Source: Dioszegia crocea
Lineage: Eukaryota > Basidiomycota > Tremellomycetes > Tremellales > Bulleribasidiaceae
Direction of reading: 5' to 3'
Assembly: GCA_001600615.1 (NCBI GenBank)
Contig: BCKK01000009.1
Location: 49,746-113,745 of the forward strand
Length of the DNA: 64,000 nucleotides
Part shown: positions 13,664-23,953 of the stretch, in pieces
Position numbering within the stretch: the first letter of the stretch is position 1
Layout of the letters: each line of letters starts with the position of its first letter
Made by a program: the position numbers and the translations under genes
The notes under the pieces: generated by a model
What the model was told of the DNA's origin: nothing
The model's input: only the letters and a program-made list of their open reading frames with translations
Databases searched by the model: none

Positions 13664-14139
13664 AGTGTCAGGGTGGTTGGGTGATACGTGTGTGAGCTGA
13701 TATGGGACTGAGCAGGGTAGGGTGGTCCACGTTGTTTTTTGATACCGAGATTTCCTTTGAGGTCAGGGTAGGGGTGGAATGATAAGCGTGTCGACCTGGA
13801 GGTACGTGCGCGCAGTCGGCCCCTAGCGGTCGGCGTTGAGCACTATCGGTCTGAAAGACTGGGGACAGAGGTCACGCAGCTCTGGTGAGAGCTCCTCTTA
13901 TGTCATGTATCAGTAGATCATTATGATTTGACGGAGTGATATATCCACTCCAGAGACCGCTCTGAAATCTGAATCATGATGAGTCACGAGTCAGCTCTCT
14001 CTCGCTTACTGCGCATGCTAGTCGTTCGATTGAACCTTGCATCAGTCATCACACTTTCAGACTTATCAGTATCTCTGTCAGCCTGAACAATCTTTGCATG
14101 CTGATCCCCAAAGTTGGCCGCACCCCAGCCAAGACCAAA

Positions 14140-14751
14140 TCACTGCACTGATTCACCCGCCGACCCATCCTCCAGCGCCCTATCCAATCGCTCTGCCTCC
14201 TCCGCCTCCGCCATTGCCTCCTCTGCATCATCCCGATATCCAGCCGCCGTATAACCTTTCCACAAACCCGTAACCACCCCTCCAACCACCACGAACGTAA
14301 CCACCACCCCAGTCACCTCGGGATGATGAACAAAGAACCGTCTGACATTCTCTGGCGCCTCACTCAAGTCAATCCCACTTCCCCAATCTGCCACTTGATC
14401 CCAACCCTGAGATAAGGCGTGATGGACTGCTTGGTGTGTGTGATCATATGCGACTTTTAGTCCCTCACCGGTGAGGAAGAATAAAGTCGCAATGCCTGCT
14501 TTCTTGTACCTTGACATATTGCCTGCACTGGAGTCGCCGACGCTGGGGCTTGTTGTCGTCGGATCTTCATTGGGAATATCTTCGGATGGAGCGAGATTGT
14601 TGTTTGTGTCGTTCTGAGCATTGGATTGGGTGTCGACGGTACTGCGTCGACTACGCCGATCGTATTGGTTTCGCGATCGTCGCGGCCTCCGACTGGACCT
14701 CGAGCCCATGTTTTGTAAGGGAATGCTTGGTGTGGTGTTGTTGGAACTCAT
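14140..14751 (-). CDS. hydrophobic-helix protein, member E
   Basis: Single-exon ORF, 203 residues, function not recognised. A basic Arg/Ser-rich N-terminus (RSSRRPRRSRNQYDRRSRR, about residues 18-36) and an acidic Asn/Thr-rich linker come first. A weakly hydrophobic segment KAGIATLFFLTGEGLKV lies near residue 85. A strong transmembrane segment follows, GVVVTFVVVGGVVTGLWKGY (about residues 148-167), and then an Ala/Glu-rich tail (DDAEEAMAEAEEAERL) likely to be helical. The GY after the helix echoes members A, G and I. TATCCTTTG is at 15041-15049; no TATA box was found. Confidence 0.75.
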   Translation of the reverse strand: MSSNNTTPSIPLQNMGSRSSRRPRRSRNQYDRRSRRSTVDTQSNAQNDTNNNLAPSEDIPNEDPTTTSPSVGDSSAGNMSRYKKAGIATLFFLTGEGLKVAYDHTHQAVHHALSQGWDQVADWGSGIDLSEAPENVRRFFVHHPEVTGVVVTFVVVGGVVTGLWKGYTAAGYRDDAEEAMAEAEEAERLDRALEDGSAGESVQ

Positions 14752-15040
14752 TGGATCTGGGTTGTCAGCTCAGGAATAGTGATGACTGACGTATGGGAGA
14801 GATGGATGAAGTAGTGTCGAGGTTGTGCTTGATAGCGATACTCAGTGAGAAGGGCGGAAAGGCTGAACTTACCCTTTGTGCGACCACACAATCCCCATAC
14901 GGCCACTACGCCACTTTCCCTAGGCTTCCGTTGTCGAAGGTGTGCTTGGCCGAGTGCGCATCTCGAAGGCTGGAGAAGCGGGATCAGCACCAGTCAGCCA
15001 AGAAAATCAGCCTGAGCCGGTTGTTAGTGGGCGATTTGTG

Positions 15041-15049
15041 TATCCTTTG
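15041..15049 (+). promoter_or_regulatory. TATCCTTTG element upstream of member E
   Basis: Exact TATCCTTTG, 290 bp upstream of the ATG at 14751. Confidence 0.5.
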
Positions 15050-15570
15050 AGGCAGTAGCTTCCTTGGCGGGTGTCCAAGTCGTAAATGCCGCATATCGGT
15101 GCGCGATAAGATGCTCGATCCTCCTACTCATGCAACTCATGTCCTGTTGCGATCTGTCGGCTCAGCTGGAGAAGTACAATCACTGATCAGTGAGCTTGAA
15201 AATCCACCCACTCCTCCCATACTTGCCTTTGTTCGGATGTCATATCACACCTTATGAGAATCAGCCTTAGCCACCTTGTATCTCTCTGTAGTCCTCATAT
15301 GCAAGGCGATGATACTGAGCGGGCCGGCGGCAGGGGCCGCCTCGTCAACGGTTAGAAGGCCGGAAGTAGCTCGGATATACCAGGATATACACAGGCTGGC
15401 GGTTTTGTTTGGCGGTGTGCCTGAATGACGTAACTCCGCACCGCTTTACCCTGAGCTGTACAACGGGACGGTGCTTGGTGTTCTATATTTGACTCAGGTA
15501 CTAAACATTTTGTCTGGGTGGACGGTCCACCTCTTCTCATCCTTCACACTTAGACTCTCACCCTAGATAG

Positions 15571-15579
15571 TATATATAA
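15571..15579 (+). promoter_or_regulatory. TATA box of the MAG-like glycoprotein gene
   Basis: TATATATAA about 125 bp upstream of the ATG at 15702, followed by a CT-rich leader typical of strongly expressed fungal genes. Confidence 0.55.
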
Positions 15580-15701
15580 TAACAACAGATAGCAACCTCT
15601 CTCTTGCTTCTGTATCTATCCCCTATAATCCATCTTCCCACTTTCTCCTACTTTCAATCCCCCAAACCCACCCCTTCACTCCCCCAATCACCCAATCCAA
15701 A

Positions 15702-17659
15702 ATGCTCCGATCCATCGCCATCCCTACCCTCTTCTCCATCCTCGCCTCCCTCGCTTCGGCCCAGTACACAGCTACCTACACTTGGGGTCAACTACCCGAC
15801 AAGACTGAAGGTGACGGTCAGAGCGGTACAAACAAGTGTGGGACTCAGTCTAGGTGAGTATCGTGACCGAGCTCAGATCTCAGATCTGTTGGATGTTTTT
15901 TTTTCTTTTGCTAATCCCCCAGCCCATCGTCAAAGTGCCAGAATGTCGTCGTCAACTCGTAAGCTGCCTTATCCGCCACTCTGCCAAGGACACAGCTGAC
16001 ATACCAGCGCCAATGACTTTTGTATTTGGGGCCCTCCCGATGACTCCAAGCAGTCGATCGGCCACATCGAGGAAGTGGTCGTTGCGTAAGTTCGCCGCTC
16101 GGACCATCGATCAGGGTCTGTAGTACACTTGCTGATCCATTCAGTTACTGCCTGAACGAAGGCTACGGTACCCGCCTTATCCCCTCTGGCACCATCACCA
16201 ACGCCCACTTTGTCCGAGTCATGAGCGACAAGGTGTCGTATGTCCAAGTCACCGGTAATGGAGACTTTACCAAGATCGGCCTTCCTGCAGGAGACGACGG
16301 AGGAGAGCTTGACGTGAGTTCTTGGTTATCCTGAAATTGGGAATATAGCTGACCCTTTAGCCTCACTGTATGTCCCTTCACTGCCTTGACTGGTAATACT
16401 TGCTAACCTTTCAGCATGGACCGGACTAGGAAACCCCCAGGGTGGATTGGTCTTCACCAACGCCTTCACTGGACAGTACGAGCAGGTGAGCTGAGTTTCC
16501 ATTGGACGCGAGAATCAAAGCTGACAATACAGACACACGAATGGACCAGCTTCCAGAGTGCTTGTGAGTATCCCACTTGACTTTTCGTCCTGGACCTTTG
16601 CTGATCCTTAGCCAACTTCTGTATCCGAGCCTGCAGGGATGGACCCAATGCCGCAGGCTGGTGTGAACACATCTACGACGTCCGTAAGTTTACCTTTTTT
16701 TGCGTTGGTCTCAAACTGTTATGACTCGGCTTTCGCAACCCTTCTCTTGACCCATCTTTACCCTCTATCCTTCCTTCCCATCTCCTCTCTCCTCTCCTTC
16801 CCCACATCATTCTCCCTCCAGTGTCTATTCTCATCCTCCCCACCTTCTACGCTATGACGCTTCTCAGGAACGTGCCTTTCCTCCCCCCCCTCCTTTGGCT
16901 CCCCCACTTTCCAACTTCAATAACTACGTCACTCAGGGTCACCTCCCTCCACTTCCCCACCTTGTCTCACACCTGTCCCCATTTCCCCACCGTGACTCAT
17001 CTTGACTGTACCTTCCCCACTTCAACCTCTCCTTCCTCTCCTGCATCCACCTTCGTCCACCTACCTCGACTTCCTCACCTTTCCCCCACCCCACCCACTT
17101 GACTCTCACTAACCCCACAGTCGGCTGCGGCTTCACCATCCCCGGCTCTTTCGACGCCGGGTTCGACGACTGCAACGGCGACCCCGCCGAACAACCCGGA
17201 GTCTACGGCGGATCGACATTCCACCAAGACGACCCTTCTACCCCTGCCCCTCACCCTGCCGGCCCTACATCCCAATGCCGAAGCTTCAACTCCGTCGGAG
17301 GCGGAAACGCCGCCGCAGCCACTCTATTACCTACCATTACTGGTTCTGCCCGATCATCCGCCTCGTCGGGTTCCTCCTCTTCCGGATCAGGATCAGTCTC
17401 TTCTGCCTCAATGTCAGGATCCAACTCTTCTTCCATCTCCGTCACTTCTTCCGCCCCTTCTTCCTCCGCATCGGCCGCTTCAGCATCCATCACTTCCATG
17501 CAATCGGGAATGACCACCTCGCGCTCGGCGACAGTGACAGGCTCGGGAGTCGTGGCTGCCGCTAGCGCCTCGGCGTCTCAGGCTGGAGGGATGAAGGGTG
17601 TTGCTGTTGGTGGTGGTGCGTTAGGGTTGGTCGGTGCCTTGGTTGCGGCGTTGCTTTGA
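15702..17659 (+). CDS. secreted macrophage-activating-glycoprotein-like protein, probably GPI-anchored
   Basis: Extracellular protein of the basidiomycete family annotated as macrophage-activating glycoprotein. Signal peptide MLRSIAIPTLFSILASLASA, with mature start QYTATYTWGQLPDKTE. About ten exons; the first ones, with phases checked, are 15702-15853, then CQNVVVNS, DFCIWGPPDDSKQSIG, YCLNEGYGTRLIPSG and VQVTGNGDF, ending at 16313. A 7-nt micro-exon follows (16361-16367), then LGNPQGGLVFTNAFTG, HEWTSFQSA, FCIRACRDGPNAAGWCEHIYDV and VGCGFTIPGSFDAGF. Conserved cysteines and order match the family. The last exon is Ser/Ala-rich and ends in a hydrophobic tail (VAVGGGALGLVGALVAALL), as expected for GPI addition. 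The biochemical role is not established; cell-wall or surface location is inferred. Confidence 0.88.
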
Positions 17660-18015
17660 GCTCTGCTCGGCGGTTTGTTGGCGTGAGAGAAGTAGGGGTG
17701 GGGAGTTTGGTTGGACATTTGTGATTCGTTCGTTTATTAGACAAAGACGCTGTGTGGACATTATGTTTTATAGCTTTATACACTCTTATAGTTGATGGAC
17801 ATTTGTGTTGCGCTACAGGTAATTATAGCTACTCAAAAATGTGAAGGGCGACAACTAGCAGCGATATCGCTCAGTCAAGCATCAGACCAAGTATACAACA
17901 TTTCTCCCTCCCTCTCTTTCCACCCTTAACTAAGAACTTTCCTCCTCCCAGAAACTCCCCGCCTGAAATCTCACTCATCCCAATAGGACATAAACACCCC
18001 CAAGTTATTCCCGTC
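17660..18015. other. convergent intergenic region
   Basis: The 3' flanks of the glycoprotein gene and of the minus-strand gene ending at 18016. No other feature was seen. Confidence 0.4.
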
Positions 18016-18855
18016 TCAAGCACCTTTCTCCCCCGGCCTGCCCAATACCCAAATCGCCCCCTTCCCCAATTTATCCCCCACAAAACTCAGACCTGACGCC
18101 GTAACACCACAAACACTACCAGTGGCGGAAACAAGCGCGTCAGTAGGTAATCGGCGATCTGTACCGCTGGTGCCTAGCGTACTACAGCCTAATTGGGCTA
18201 AAACGAGGAATGTAAGAGCCGTAGTGGCAGTATGGGCGAATCGAGATATTGGACCGCGGGGTTTCTTTAAACCTTGGGATGTCGAGGGTTTAGATGTGTT
18301 TTGTAGATCTTGTGTTGCTGTTTGAGCCGATTGTGAAGGAGCGGAAGAGGCTTGGGGTTGGGAGATATTTGATGCCGAGTTGTTGGTGGTTTGACGGAAT
18401 CGGGAGGGGATGTTACAGATACTGGTTGTTATTTGACTGATCCAAGAGGGGACGGTGAAGAGGTTTGAAGCGGCAGTGGAGCTATAGATATCAGCTTTCT
18501 ACTCTCACACAAACTCCACTTGATCAACGTACACACATGTCTTTGTACGATCATAATAAGTCTTTAACGTTCTGAAAGGCTTAGATGACGCCCACCTAGA
18601 TCTCCAATCAGATCCGGAATTCCTTCGATTGATCTGCGATACAGGCTGATTTTCCAGAGCGTCACTAAATTCATCATCGTCCGAATTATATTCAATCGCG
18701 TCGCTGAATTCGTCAGAGCTCTCAGGTGGTTTGACGGCAGATCCCCAGGAAATACCTGATGGTAAGGTTCTGTCGGGGCTGTATGTGTTGTGAGATGGAC
18801 GTGTGAGTGATCGGATGGCTGTGCCAAGACTAGGGAATTGAGACTCAGAGTACAT
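18016..18855 (-). CDS. uncharacterised two-exon protein with one hydrophobic segment (member F)
   Basis: Two exons with checked phase: 18855-18533 and 18481-18016, joined over a 51-bp intron with a GTACGT donor; 262 residues. The N-terminus is polar with an acidic patch (SSDEFSDAIEYNSDDDEFSDA, a short internal duplication of DEFSDA). The second exon is Ser/Gln/Thr-rich and then has a hydrophobic segment (ATTALTFLVLAQLGCSTLG, about residues 200-218) and a short Gly/Val-rich end. No family was recognised. The design (polar N-terminus, one late hydrophobic helix) resembles the small proteins at 9-15 kb and 42-44 kb, but sequence similarity is weak. Confidence 0.6.
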
Positions 18856-19250
18856 TATTGATGAGGAGGATTTGGATCTCGATCTCGCTGTGTTGTCTAG
18901 GTGGAGGTTTGAGTTGTGAAGGTAGGATGATGATTGGTAAGGAATACTTCGAGACTTGAGCTAGACCCAGTACGTATCAAATTCTATCCAACAAGGGCTA
19001 ACAAGGATCACTTTGACGTAAAGGAGGAATGCGGAGGTGTGCGTTTCATGTTTGGTTTCAGAACCACAGACTTACCAAAAGAGGTAATTATGCTCGGTGG
19101 CGGAATTTGCCACCCATCATCTGGCCATGGGACTAATCCTGCGCTCGCAAAAGCGACTGCAAAAGACCCACTATACATATCGCAGAAGATCAGATCTTCC
19201 TGCTTGATCTGAGAAGCCTGAATACCATTCGAGCATACCACTCGAGCTCA
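18856..19250. other. intergenic region, possible extra 3' exon of the 19834 gene
   Basis: Mostly promoter of the 18855 gene. On the minus strand 19205-19070 there is an open stretch (SGSFAVAFASAGLVPWPDDG...) followed by GTAAGT. It could be an alternative third exon of the gene starting at 19834, but this was not proven. Confidence 0.3.
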
Positions 19251-19834
19251 TCATACATGCACAAACCCCCACAATTGCTCACGCCGCGCCGGCTCCTCAT
19301 GAAGGCCGGTCCCGCTCGGCCATTCCATGATGCCATTATGAGCCCCCACGCGACATTCCGCCTGATCATTAAGATACCATATATCTCCACTTCCATCCCG
19401 ACTCTCATCTTCAGATTTGAAGTTGAAGCCGTCCGCATCAGAGACAGCGGGTCGGCTGAATTCTGGCTTGCAGGTGCTTTTTGCGCGTGTGTAGAGATTG
19501 GCAATGAAGGTGTTGGGTGTATAGGGGGAGACTGATAGTATGTTCCTGAGGATGTGTGAGCTTGTGTTTAGCTCACTAGTACGTGGCCAGATCCACCGAC
19601 TAAGATGGATAATTTGGAATGGGGGTGAAAAGTTTAGAGCGTGACTTACGATTGAAGACGCTTCTCTCCTCCTGTTGTCAAGCTGGTGTCGGTAGCTGAA
19701 GGAGATCTCTCCGGATTCCCAAAACAGGTCAGATCGGTGAATGTGACAGAATCAGCATTGCTTCGCTGAGAGTGTGGGCCATGTGGCGCATTGGCAAAGT
19801 GGGAAGTGGTGATGTTTTGCTCCTCATTTGTCAT
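19251..19834 (-). CDS. uncharacterised small two-exon protein
   Basis: Exons 19834-19650 and 19545-19251, phase 2 junction checked (donor GTAAGT, acceptor CCTCAG); 159 residues. It begins MTNEEQNITTSHFANAPHG and is polar throughout, with an acidic middle (SDADGFNFKSEDESRDG) and the end EQLWGFVHV. No transmembrane segment and no known domain. A strong TATA box (TATATAAAGG, minus strand, 19941-19931) lies about 100 bp upstream. A GTATGATG right at the stop codon could be an alternative donor to a further exon at about 19205-19070. Confidence 0.5.
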
Positions 19835-20663
19835 TCCGATATAAGGCAGGATTAGAGCAGGATGTGTCTTGATTATTGGGCTTAAGTGCGAAAAGGGTGG
19901 GATAGTCTGTAGGACAGGCGGACTGCTGCCTTTATATATCTCCCCTTTAGCAACAACACCTGGATTTGCTTACAAAGCCCGACAAATCCCTCAGTCTAGT
20001 GTTTTCTTTGATCGCAAAGGTATCTACGCAGAGACACTGGCAGCTCTCAAATGACAAAGGATCAACACACCATAGTGCCCTCTAGAGCACCCGAGGCAGG
20101 CAGGTTTGGGTGGCGATCTCCCACGTTTCAGCTTTTTTTACCCAAAGAGGTAATTCCTGGTTGTATCAAACAAGTAAAATGGTAGTGTGGCACTGCCCTT
20201 GCTGCATCAGTTGCTGTGACTCCTAGGCGACTCACACACTAGCGTATTCGAGGACAAACTTGATTCACGTAGCATCATCTCTCTCCTTTACTTCCCATAT
20301 GAGGCATGTTGCCGAACTCATCCTTTGAATTGAGTTCCCGTGCTTTTCGCCACTAGCACGTATTCATCTGTACCGTGCGGCGTAGACAGCACATTGACCT
20401 CATCATCGTCCTATCCACTCCACATTCCACGCCATCCATATATCGCTCAACTCCCATAATTTCTTCGATCCTTGAAACAAGCACAAAGACGACCTCTCAA
20501 AATCCACAAGAAATTTCTCGTTATCGGAGATCTACCTCACAATCATCGACTCGACCTCCGTCACCTCATCACCTACAGTTTCAATTGGCTACATCTAATC
20601 CAACCCACATAGTCAAACTGACAAGCTGCCAATCATAATCTACCATATCCACACATTGAAAAG
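19835..20663. other. divergent intergenic region
   Basis: 829 bp without a recognised gene. It holds a TATA box at 19931-19941 for the minus gene and GACAAAGGATC near 20053 (a reversed, imperfect relative of TATCCTTTG). A CT-rich leader precedes the plus gene at 20664. Confidence 0.4.
19931..19941 (-). promoter_or_regulatory. TATA box of the 19834 gene
   Basis: GATATATAAAGG on the minus strand, about 100 bp upstream of the ATG. Confidence 0.55.
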
Positions 20664-21048
20664 ATGGGCACTGGCGACTGGCTAAATGGCATCAAACCCG
20701 ATCGGAACAGATACGAATCTCCTGAGCAAAGGCGGCTATTCGATGGCTTTGTGAACTCTGATAGCGCCAATCAGCTATCTGTAGACACTGGATATGGTAT
20801 GAAGCCTGCAAATATCTGGGTAAAGAAAGGATGGGAGGAGAAAGATGGGTATGGGTCATATGATGCTGAGAAGAGTAATGCGTGGATTGATGAGAAGCGG
20901 GCGAATCGACCAACATCTGCTCCGCCTTCTACACGCCGGGGGTCTTTGGTCAGTCAGAAGAACACGCGTCGGGCGGGTTCTGCTCCATCTACTTCCCGGG
21001 CGTCGAGGAGAGAGTCTTCGGGGAGGTTGCGCGATACCGACGTGGAAT

Positions 21049-21082
<34 letters not shown>

Positions 21083-21653
21083 TGAGGAAGAGGAAGAAGA
21101 GGAAGAAGAAGAGGAAGAAGAATGGCAGTGGGAAGAAGAGGAGGACGAAGGGTTTGAAGACCGAGACAGGAAATCTGAACAGCGGAAGAGTCGAGCAAGA
21201 TCTCGAGCACCCAGCGTTCAATCCAAGGATGAGGGTTACTGGTCAGAGGATGCAGAGGAGGAAGATGGAGAAGATAGAGAAGAGGACAGAGAGATGGAGA
21301 GGGACAAGAAACGCTTCGCTCAATCGCGATCGAGAGCTCGAGATGAAGAGCGGAGGGCTGGCATGCCTGATCATAGATCGTCGCAAAGGTCCCGATCGAG
21401 CACCAGAGGCTTCATTGACGAAGAAGACGGAGAAGACGATGAAGAAGAGGAGGAGGAGGAAAGAGGGTACGCCACATCAAGACGATCAGATCGAGGTCGG
21501 TCGCGCACAAGATCGGGCTACCCTGCAGCTCCCGCCCGTCGACCTGGCTCAACCAATCTATCTAATCAGAATTACTCAACCGAACGATCTCGACCTCGTT
21601 CTGAATCTCGTAGAACTCCGTCTAGGTCCCGTTCGAGATCAAGAGGTAGATAG
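20664..21653 (+). CDS. uncharacterised acidic/RS-rich protein
   Basis: Single-exon ORF, 329 residues. The N-terminal 85 residues look folded (starts MGTGDWLNGIKPDRNRYESP; contains ANIWVKKGWEEKDGYG). A Ser/Arg-rich stretch, a nearly pure Glu/Asp block encoded by GAG/GAA repeats (about 21048-21150), and a C-terminal Arg/Ser region ending SRSRSRSRGR follow. The RS character suggests an RNA-linked nuclear protein, but no RRM or other named domain is visible. It is followed by another Arg/Ser-rich gene (22281) in the same orientation. Confidence 0.65.
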
Positions 21654-22280
21654 GCCGTGTCTCCCAACAGTGTATGCAAAGATGAGTAGATGAGGCAATA
21701 TCAATGTGCCTGATCGAGGAGCAACAAGATCATGCAATTGCCGTGTCTGATCTGTCGGAGAGACAGATAGTCTACGTGTAGTTGAAGCCTGAAACTCTGA
21801 AGCTGAAGATTCTGGCAAGTCTGACCAGAATCTACACTAGCACCTGGTAGCACTGGCAGAATTGTATCCTTTCTACCAAGCAACCTCGGGGGTTCACGGA
21901 GTCAAGGGGTCGAGACTCATGCTGAGACGCTATAATCACTCCTCGAGTCGTGTTACTTATTCATTCCTAGATTCACCCTCATTTCTGTCTTTATGACATC
22001 CATGCCAACTCACTGCGCGATCAACCACTTTCCACGCACTCGAGCTCGCCCACAACCGATCCTACATCCTCACTTTTGCTACTCTTCAAGCCGCCACTTC
22101 GTCTCCTTCTACCTCTCGTGAAAGCCTCAGACTTGCAATACACCCACAGTGAGTACACCTCAGACCACGGCGGGGTGGAAAGATTAGTTCGCTAAGGCAT
22201 TCAGGTTGTGGCATCATCTTCTCAGCCACTAAGCAGTTTCCCAGTACTCACCCTGTTGAACTCATACTTCACGATCAAAC
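21654..22280. other. intergenic region with 5'-UTR intron of the next gene
   Basis: No gene was recognised. A GTGAGT..CTCAG-type intron with good signals at 22149-22204 (56 bp) probably lies in the 5' leader of the gene starting at 22281. Confidence 0.45.
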
Positions 22281-23174
22281 ATGCCCTCATGGCTCTCTTC
22301 CAAGCGCCACAAGACCAAATCCACACCGGGAGATACATACTACACCGCCGAAGAAGAAGACTCGGACGATATAGCCTCAAAAAGGAGTCGTTTCAGCCGG
22401 CTATTTCACTTTCGACGTGGTTCCACAAATGCCGATTTACTGGAAGGCGACACAGACTCAGGCGAACATCAAGACCCTCTCAATCGAAGCGCTGGCTGGT
22501 ACACTGGAAAGAGCGATCAGTTCTCCGCTGAAGATCAAGCCAGCGAGATCGAACGACTTTTGGAAGTCGGTAACGAGGCAAGATCCCTCTCTGAAGCTTC
22601 GTCCGGCCGGAGATCGATTCCAGGGAGATTGCCGTCTTTACCTATCGCCACTCAGTACTCCTCAAAAGGTTATTCTTCGGGAGAACCAAGCCAAAATCCC
22701 CGAGAACAAACCGGTAACCCGACAAGATCATCACTCCGTCAGCCAACACCTTCATTCCGGTATTGGGACGACGAAGCAGATAGGGATCGCGGAAGCAGTC
22801 TTCGGCATAGCTACCGCGGTAGTCGGTCTTCACGAGATAGTATACATCAGACAGAAGATCAGTCTCTACGGTATCATATCGATCCACCGCGCTCCACTAG
22901 TAGGTCCAGGCAAGAAAGACGAGGACATCACCCTCTCGACTATACTGAAGGCGCCAACCTCTCGAGAGAACCAAGATATTCGAGGCGACAAGATCCATCT
23001 CGCAGGTCTTCTGCGCGGTCTCGGACGGGTCGTCAGTCCCGCCTCTCATTCAATGACAATGTAGGCGTCAGGATGATTGATGGGCTGAACGAGAAAGAGA
23101 GGATAAGGAATAGGAAGAGAAATGAAGCAAGGCAGGTGAAAGCGAAGAGAAGAGCAAGGCGTGAGGGGTATTGA
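22281..23174 (+). CDS. uncharacterised Arg/Ser-rich basic protein
   Basis: ORF of 297 residues in one exon, preceded by a probable 56-bp leader intron. It begins MPSWLSSKRHKTKSTPGDTY. An acidic/Ser N-terminal quarter gives way to long Arg/Ser/Tyr-rich sequence with many RSS, RRS and SRQ words. The C-terminus is strongly basic and probably helical (LNEKERIRNRKRNEARQVKA, then KRRARREGY), resembling a nuclear localisation or RNA-binding tail. No named domain. Adjacent to and co-oriented with the RS-rich gene at 20664, but not an evident duplicate of it. Confidence 0.65.
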   Translation: MPSWLSSKRHKTKSTPGDTYYTAEEEDSDDIASKRSRFSRLFHFRRGSTNADLLEGDTDSGEHQDPLNRSAGWYTGKSDQFSAEDQASEIERLLEVGNEARSLSEASSGRRSIPGRLPSLPIATQYSSKGYSSGEPSQNPREQTGNPTRSSLRQPTPSFRYWDDEADRDRGSSLRHSYRGSRSSRDSIHQTEDQSLRYHIDPPRSTSRSRQERRGHHPLDYTEGANLSREPRYSRRQDPSRRSSARSRTGRQSRLSFNDNVGVRMIDGLNEKERIRNRKRNEARQVKAKRRARREGY

Positions 23175-23953
23175 CATGAGAGTTTCCCTGAGTGCTAAAG
23201 AATGGCATAGGTGATGGATCGATCAGAGCTAGTTAGATGTAGCTAGGATCGTGTAGTGAACGTATATAGTCGGGAGATAGATCAGCCATTCCGAGATTCA
23301 CGCGCAGGTCTGTAAGGCTAGCTGTGGACCATGCTCGAGCCGGGTGTGTATTGGCGTTTGTCAGGCCATGGTACTTTTCACCGGTTTCATACACCCACAC
23401 TTTACACGAAATCATTATCCTTTCGTCAGCAAGACCTGTGATCCCCGTGCATCAGTTGTGTTTCAAGGGTGTGAGTGAGGGATGAAGCGCTTGAGGTGCT
23501 TTCCGGTATGCAGACCTCGGTGAGATCGGGGGACCATCTCTGTAATACACTTACCACATCATACCCCCAGCCACACATTGCCTCCAACAATCATCACCAC
23601 TATCATCACCACCACGTGCACCAGTCATTATCACATACCATCGTAGCAGAACTCGAAATCCACCTCACACACCCTCATTCCAAACGTACCAACATCACGC
23701 AAACCCCCACTCATCTCGCAGCTCCTACTACACCCAGCATCGTCCACTCGCAGCCCTCTCTCAGCCAACACCAACATCCATCTACCGATCTGCATCGTAA
23801 GTCTGCTCTAGCCCATTGTCAGTGGACCATGATATCTTCCTCCGTGGCTCGAATCATCGTCAGTTGCTGACACCTGCCCTAGACCGCCACCTGGATTTCA
23901 GCGCTCAGGACTAAAAGTCACAAGTCAAGAATTGCAAGCTTTCTACAGACATC
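23175..23953. other. intergenic region upstream of the 23954 gene
   Basis: No gene was recognised. It contains a CAT/CAC-rich stretch (about 23580-23640) including one CACGTG palindrome near 23611. No TATA box. Confidence 0.4.

Larger units (their letters stand above)
13298..14139. other. intergenic region, promoter of member D and 3' flank of member E
   Basis: No gene was recognised. It contains the TATA box at 13398-13404, a duplicated CGAGTCGGGTC (about 13607-13629) followed by related GAGTCGAGTC words, and TATCCTTTG at 13655-13663. Nothing else is clear up to 14139. Confidence 0.5.
14752..15701. other. divergent intergenic region between member E and the glycoprotein gene
   Basis: About 950 bp without a recognised gene. 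It holds TATCCTTTG at 15041-15049 (for member E) and TATATATAA at 15571-15579 (for the gene starting at 15702). Confidence 0.5.

Noticed and set aside
20845..21693. 282-residue Arg/Lys-rich ORF overlapping the 20664 gene
   Set aside because: Shadow frame of the GAG/GAA and CGA-rich repeats; it has no leader context of its own.
22417..23064. 215-residue ORF inside the 22281 gene
   Set aside because: Alternative frame of the same Arg/Ser-rich sequence; the 22281 frame starts from a better ATG after a leader intron and has the RS and basic-tail features.
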